This document shows positions 59,423-64,000 of a DNA stretch of 64,000 nt, one piece after another (position 1 is the first letter of the stretch; each line of letters opens with the position of its first letter). Location: positions 1-64,000 of the forward strand of contig JAVXGM010000007.1 in assembly GCA_036657395.1 (NCBI GenBank). The letters run 5' to 3'. The translations under genes were made by a program, and so were the position numbers. Source of the DNA: JAVXGM01 sp036657395 (GTDB lineage Bacteria > Bacillota > Clostridia > Peptostreptococcales > Anaerovoracaceae). The notes beneath the pieces are model-generated. The model ran no database searches. It saw only the letters and a list, made by a program, of their open reading frames with translations, and was not told where the DNA came from.

Positions 59423-62400
59423 TTAAAACAAACATAACTGATCTGTCTCTGGCAATCCATCAAGTACGCCTTGCTCTCTCAGTTCTTCAATGGCCGTCTT
59501 GTTCACTTTACCCCTCTGCCTTATATCATCCACCGTTTCATAAGGCTTGTTTTTATACTCCAAAACAAATTGCTTTGCAGCCCCTTCTCCAAGGCCTGGT
59601 ATAGTCACAAAAGGCAAGACTACCTTTCCATCCTTAGTGGTGAATCTGGTTTCATGGGAAATCCCCAAGGTCGCCGGGATAAATTCATATCCTCTAGCAT
59701 ACATTTCATAGGCTACTTCCATGACCGTAACTTCTTCATCATCTTTCTTAGTTGCATTCTTTTCCTTAGCCTTAATCATTGCCATTTTCTCCAGAATTGC
59801 CTCTGATCCTTTTAATATAGTCTTGGCATCAAAATTATCCACTTTTGTTGTTAAGTACACCGCATAGAATTCCACCGGGTAATAAACCTTGTAATATGCA
59901 ATTCGGTACGACATCATTACGTAAGCTACCGCATGGGCTCTTGGAAACATATACTGTATCTTCTTGCAGGATTCTATGTACCACTGCGGAACATCTTTTG
60001 ACTTCATAAGCTCTTCTTGTTCTGGAGTAAGTCCCTTACCTTTTCGAACCTTCTCCATAATGGTAAATGCATCTTTGTTAGGTAAACCCTTTTGCCTTAA
60101 GTAATTCATAATATCATCTCTTGTGGAAATAGCATCTTTAGTAGTCGCCGTTCCTGAAGTTATCAATTCTTGAGCATTGTTTATCCATACGTCTGTACCG
60201 TGAGAAAATCCAGAAATCTTAACCAGGTCAGCAAATTGCTTGGGCTGCATATCATCTAGCATCTGTCTTGTGAATTTAGTACCAAATTCAGGTATTCCGT
60301 AACTACCGTGGATAAATTTATAGTCTGGGTCTTTAATGTCCAGTCCGCTAGTACCAATGAAAATACTATTTACCCGCTCATCCTTAAGTGGCACTTTCAG
60401 AGGGTCAACCCCTGTCATGTCCTGAAGATGTTTAATCATAGAGGGCACATCATGTCCTAATATATCTAGTTTAAGTAAGTTTTGATCGATGGAATGATAG
60501 TCAAAATGAGTAGTAATAATATCCGACTTTGTATCGTTTGCTGGATGCTGTACAGGACAAAATTCGTAAATCTCATGGCCCCTAGGAACTATAATAATTC
60601 CTCCTGGGTGCTGTCCGGAAGTCCGCCTTACGCCACAACAACACTGAGCTAGTCTGCCTGCTTCAAATTTGTTAACAGGCCACTCCCGCTCATCGTAATA
60701 CTTCATAACATATCCGTATGCGGTTTTATCCTTGATAGTACCAATAGTTCCTGCTTTATATACATTTTCCGGACCAAATATCTCCTCAACATACTTGTGA
60801 GCAACTGCCTGATATTCTCCTGCAAAGTTCAAATCTATATCCGGTTCTTTGTCAGCTTCAAATCCTAAAAAGGTTTCAAACGGAATAGTAAACCCTTCTT
60901 GGTTATATTTAGTTCCACACTTAGGGCACATCTTCTCTGGCATATCCACGCCACAGCTGTATTCCTCCATGTCTCCCCACTCTAGCTCTTTACAATTTGG
61001 GCATATATAATGAGGGGCTAAAGGGTTTACTTCTGTAATTCCAGACATGGTCGCCGCAAAAGATGATCCTACCGACCCTCTAGAGCCAACTAAATATCCG
61101 TCTTCCATGGATTTTGTCACTAACATTTCTGCTGATCTATACATTACCGCATATCCATTGTCTAAAATTGAATTAAGCTCTTTATCTAGGCGGGCTCTAA
61201 TAGGTTCTGGAAGCGGGTTTCCGTAAAGATTTTGAGCTCGTTGCTCACAAATCTCCCTCAAATATTCCTTAGAACCATCAATCGTGGGGGGGAATTTTCC
61301 TTCAGGAACCGGCATCATTTTATCTATGGAATCTGCAATAGTATTAGGGTTGTCTATGACAATCTTTTCTGCTGTTTCTTTGCCTAAATATGCGAATTCT
61401 TCTAGCATTTCCTCTGTGGTCCTAAAGTACAACCCTTTGTCCCCTTCAATATCCTTATATCCTTGGCCTGCCATAAGTATCTGCCTATAAACCGCCTCTT
61501 CACTGTGAAAATAATGGGCATCACATGTGGCTACTACTAGTTTACCACATTTTTTACCTAACTCTATAATGTTCCTGTTATGTTCCTCTAAGTCTCTTTT
61601 ACCTGCAACAATTTCCTTATTAATTAAAAACTGGTTGTTAACCAAAGGCTGAACCTCAAGATAATCGTAAAATCCAGCTAATTTTTTCATTTCCTCATCT
61701 GTTTTCTTGTTTAATATGCCTTGGTATATTTCTCCAGCAACACAGGCTGAACCAATTATCAGCCCCTCTCTAAGATCACTTAGAATTGACTTTGGTATTC
61801 TAGGCTTCTTGTAGAAATATTTAAGGTGAGAATATGAAATTAACTTGTATAAATTTTTAAGCCCCACCCTATTTTTGGCTAAAATAATAACATGATAAGG
61901 TGTTTTCTGTTTTTTGTAATCTATACTGCCGTCATCATTTTGACAACCTTCATCATCAATAAGATAACCTTCTACTCCATAGAGAATTTTAATATTTTTC
62001 CCTGCATGGGATGCATCAGGAAAGCTTTGCACTACACCGTGATCTGTGATTGCAACTGCCGAATGTCCCCAGGATTCTGCGGTTTTTACCATGGTTTTAA
62101 CGTCAGTAAGTCCATCCATGGCGCTCATCTTAGTATGGGCATGAAGTTCTACTCTTTTCCTTGGCGCATTGTCTTCTCTATTATGCATTTCGCCCTTTTC
62201 AATCTGTTGCCCCTTGATTACAAAGGTATTGTCGTAAACATCAAATTCGGATTTTCCTTTAACCTTAATTGCATCTCCCACCTTTAAGTGATTATTAATG
62301 TCATCACGTTTTGCCTCTGTCACAAACATTTTTATGCAAGCAGATGTCTTTCTGTCCGTAATAAGTATGGTCATAAGAACGCTGCCTGTTTTTAATGTTC

Positions 62401-63178
62401 GCTCTGTTATGTTAAATATAATTCCTTCAACGACTATCTTCTCTCTTTGAGCCTGAGTCTCAGATAAGGGACTAATCTCTCCTACTATAGTTCCACCCAT
62501 GATTCTATTTCCTACTACCGGGCTTTCCTTAGTGGTTTTTTTGCCCCAAGGAGCCGAACTGCTACCGCTGTATTGTGTCTTCTTTGCCGTCTTTGGCTTA
62601 GCCTCATAGCTTCTAGAAATATTTGTTGATTCTATGGCGGCCTGCTTTTCTTCGGCCTCTTTTTTCCCTTGGGCTTCCTTGTAAAGCTCCTGGTGGTTTT
62701 CAAAATTCACTTTTAAAGTTATTCCAAAGTTATTCCAAAGTAAGGATTCAAATTTAGGTGCAACTTCTTTGTTAAGAAGTTTAGTGGACAATTCTCCTAA
62801 AGCATAAATGGTTAATGACTCGTCATCATGTAGTAGAAATTTATCTGTAAAAATAGTCTTTGTAATCGATGCATAACTGCCGTTTACTATATGTATCATA
62901 TGTTCAATAAATAATGTAATTATCTCTTTTGTTGTAAGTATCATATCTTCATATTTACACTGGATTTTCACCCCACCTAGACCTTTAATGTCATTTTTAA
63001 TAATGGCTTCTATTTTTAATTGGTCAGAAAATGGTATAACAAAATTGAGCCGGAGATCCACGGTTAACTCATTGGTTTCCTTGGATATTACGGCTCGCTC
63101 TATCTGATACACATATTCTGTTTTAGGGTGTTTTCCTATCTTCCCCCAGGTAATACTCTCTTCAATTATAGTTTTCAT
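59423..63178 (-). CDS. polC: DNA polymerase III PolC lacking the exonuclease domain
   Basis: The replicative polymerase of low-GC Gram-positives. It has 1251 residues against about 1430 in Bacillus. Present: the N-terminal domain (1-240), an OB domain (about 245-330), PHP ('HAHTKMSAMDG' at 346-356, 'TDHGV' at 378-382), a C4 zinc module ('CPNC' and 'CPKC'), the palm with 'EPDIDLNF', and the C-terminal finger and DNA-binding parts. The roughly 170-residue 3'-5' exonuclease normally inserted in PHP is absent. Residues about 401-430 run directly from 'YGVEGYLIDDEG' to 'TPYHVIILAKNRVGLKNL'. The reading frame is intact, so this is not a frameshift. Its ATG overlaps the ispG stop. Confidence 0.95.
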   Translation of the reverse strand: MKTIIEESITWGKIGKHPKTEYVYQIERAVISKETNELTVDLRLNFVIPFSDQLKIEAIIKNDIKGLGGVKIQCKYEDMILTTKEIITLFIEHMIHIVNGSYASITKTIFTDKFLLHDDESLTIYALGELSTKLLNKEVAPKFESLLWNNFGITLKVNFENHQELYKEAQGKKEAEEKQAAIESTNISRSYEAKPKTAKKTQYSGSSSAPWGKKTTKESPVVGNRIMGGTIVGEISPLSETQAQREKIVVEGIIFNITERTLKTGSVLMTILITDRKTSACIKMFVTEAKRDDINNHLKVGDAIKVKGKSEFDVYDNTFVIKGQQIEKGEMHNREDNAPRKRVELHAHTKMSAMDGLTDVKTMVKTAESWGHSAVAITDHGVVQSFPDASHAGKNIKILYGVEGYLIDDEGCQNDDGSIDYKKQKTPYHVIILAKNRVGLKNLYKLISYSHLKYFYKKPRIPKSILSDLREGLIIGSACVAGEIYQGILNKKTDEEMKKLAGFYDYLEVQPLVNNQFLINKEIVAGKRDLEEHNRNIIELGKKCGKLVVATCDAHYFHSEEAVYRQILMAGQGYKDIEGDKGLYFRTTEEMLEEFAYLGKETAEKIVIDNPNTIADSIDKMMPVPEGKFPPTIDGSKEYLREICEQRAQNLYGNPLPEPIRARLDKELNSILDNGYAVMYRSAEMLVTKSMEDGYLVGSRGSVGSSFAATMSGITEVNPLAPHYICPNCKELEWGDMEEYSCGVDMPEKMCPKCGTKYNQEGFTIPFETFLGFEADKEPDIDLNFAGEYQAVAHKYVEEIFGPENVYKAGTIGTIKDKTAYGYVMKYYDEREWPVNKFEAGRLAQCCCGVRRTSGQHPGGIIIVPRGHEIYEFCPVQHPANDTKSDIITTHFDYHSIDQNLLKLDILGHDVPSMIKHLQDMTGVDPLKVPLKDERVNSIFIGTSGLDIKDPDYKFIHGSYGIPEFGTKFTRQMLDDMQPKQFADLVKISGFSHGTDVWINNAQELITSGTATTKDAISTRDDIMNYLRQKGLPNKDAFTIMEKVRKGKGLTPEQEELMKSKDVPQWYIESCKKIQYMFPRAHAVAYVMMSYRIAYYKVYYPVEFYAVYLTTKVDNFDAKTILKGSEAILEKMAMIKAKEKNATKKDDEEVTVMEVAYEMYARGYEFIPATLGISHETRFTTKDGKVVLPFVTIPGLGEGAAKQFVLEYKNKPYETVDDIRQRGKVNKTAIEELREQGVLDGLPETDQLCLF

Positions 63179-64000
63179 TTACCATCCAATTCTATCATTT
63201 TTAATATTTCTCGGGAAATTTCTTCCTCTTTTACAGTTTTTATTATTTGTCCCTTGGCAAAAATCACACCTTTGCCTTTTCCACAGGCCACGCCTAAATC
63301 TGCATCCTTCCCTTCCCCAGGTCCATTTACTTCACAGCCCATAACTGCTACTTTCATTCCTTTAAGGCCTTTTTGCCTACGGACTTTTTCAATGGAACCA
63401 AGACGGCTTTCAATGTCTAGTACAATGGATTCTAGATCCACTTTTGTTCTTGCACAAGTAGGGCAAGATACAAGATTGATAGACTCCCTTCGAATTCCTA
63501 GGGCTGCCAACAATTCTTTTCCGAAGATAATTTCTTCTACAGGATCTGCGGTTAATGATACTCTCATAGTATCGCCAATTCCCTCAAGGAGAAGCGCACC
63601 AATTCCTGCTGCTGATTTAGTCTTTCCTCTTGTAACAGTCCCCGCCTCTGTAACCCCCACATGTATAGGATGATTACTTGCCTTTGCCACAAGCTTATAT
63701 GCATCGTAATTAATTCTGACATCAGAAGATTTAAGAGAAATTACAATATTTCCAAAGTCTAAATCCTCTAGAAGTTTTACATTCCGTAAGGCACTCTCTG
63801 CAAGACCCTCTGCCGTAATACCGCCAAATCTTTCCAAAATATCCTTTTCCAATGAACCAGAATTGACTCCTACTCTAATGGGAATTTGCCTTTCTTTTGC
63901 TGCTTTAACAATCTGCTTAACCCCATCTACAGAACCAATATTGCCTGGGTTAATTCGAATTTTATCAACTCCAGCCTCTATGGATGCCAAGGCTAAACGA
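63175..64000 (-). CDS. ispG: 4-hydroxy-3-methylbut-2-enyl diphosphate synthase IspG (5' part outside window)
   Basis: A [4Fe-4S] enzyme of the MEP isoprenoid pathway. About 275 C-terminal codons are visible and the gene continues past the window edge. Seen: 'RINPGNIGS', 'GVNSGSLEKDIL' and the cluster cysteines in 'CPTCART' and 'MGCEVNGPGE'. The ATGA overlap with polC implies coupling, an arrangement common in Clostridia. Confidence 0.95.
   Translation of the reverse strand, partial: RLALASIEAGVDKIRINPGNIGSVDGVKQIVKAAKERQIPIRVGVNSGSLEKDILERFGGITAEGLAESALRNVKLLEDLDFGNIVISLKSSDVRINYDAYKLVAKASNHPIHVGVTEAGTVTRGKTKSAAGIGALLLEGIGDTMRVSLTADPVEEIIFGKELLAALGIRRESINLVSCPTCARTKVDLESIVLDIESRLGSIEKVRRQKGLKGMKVAVMGCEVNGPGEGKDADLGVACGKGKGVIFAKGQIIKTVKEEEISREILKMIELDGK

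Noticed and set aside
59423..63178. A frameshift or split gene as the cause of the short PolC
   Set aside because: One open frame covers all remaining domains and the residues around the missing part read smoothly into conserved sequence.

Overview
The window is a low-GC chromosomal segment of an anaerobic, spore-forming Firmicute, most likely class Clostridia. The evidence is PolC, the rpsO-pnp, nusA-infB and tig-clpP-clpX-lon arrangements, the sporulation genes spoIIID and spoVT plus a SpoVB-type flippase, the arginine deiminase fermentation genes, a 2-hydroxyacyl-CoA dehydratase-activator-like cluster, and sigma-54 promoters. I cannot name the genus. No tRNA, rRNA, CRISPR array, transposase or phage gene was found. 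Most genes lie on the minus strand.

Layout. 1-2.7 kb: a DUF421/DUF4363 membrane pair, a small lipoprotein, and a folate ECF S-component (folT) behind a clear tetrahydrofolate riboswitch. 2.7-5.6 kb: three genes of the BadF/HgdC activase and DUF2229 group. 5.7-9.4 kb: rqcP, hup, a SpoVB-like lipid flippase and an MtaD-type deaminase. 9.5-17.8 kb: a complete urease operon, ureABCEFGD, continuing into an NhaC-type transporter and a YtcJ-type amidohydrolase. 18.1-21.0 kb: a PAS-AAA+-Fis sigma-54 activator and cardiolipin synthase. 21.2-23.8 kb: spoVT, pduL, hpt, a YkvA protein and ysxC. 23.8-29.5 kb: lon, clpX, clpP and tig. 29.7-35.3 kb: a CYTH protein, the arcB-arcA-arcC operon and a MocR-like regulator. 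35.3-39.6 kb: an RNA methyltransferase, mreB, an APC permease under a sigma-54 promoter, and spoIIID. 39.7-46.9 kb: a HutD-like cupin fused to a membrane tail, YitT, an orphan adenine methyltransferase, YgiQ and a modular CHAP/SH3 cell-wall protein. 47-64 kb: the conserved translation and replication block pnp, rpsO, an aldolase-like gene, ribF, truB, nrnA, rbfA, infB, ylxQ, rnpM, nusA, rimP, polC and ispG (cut by the window edge).

How genes work together. The urease operon has a near-consensus -24/-12 promoter. A 28-bp perfect palindrome lies about 95 bp upstream of the predicted start, and the next gene upstream encodes a sigma-54 activator. Together they suggest a self-contained nitrogen- or urea-responsive regulon. 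The arc operon is preceded by two TACCAGT direct repeats and by a MocR-type gene whose aminotransferase domain has lost the PLP-binding lysine.

The most unusual observations are: a PolC that lacks the 3'-5' exonuclease domain inside an otherwise intact gene; the lysine-less MocR regulator; the sigma-54 urease control module with an Ala-for-Cys change at the UreC active-site flap; a HutD-membrane fusion; and an aldolase with an apparent degenerate internal duplication. I did not find a clear-cut wholly novel multi-gene system.
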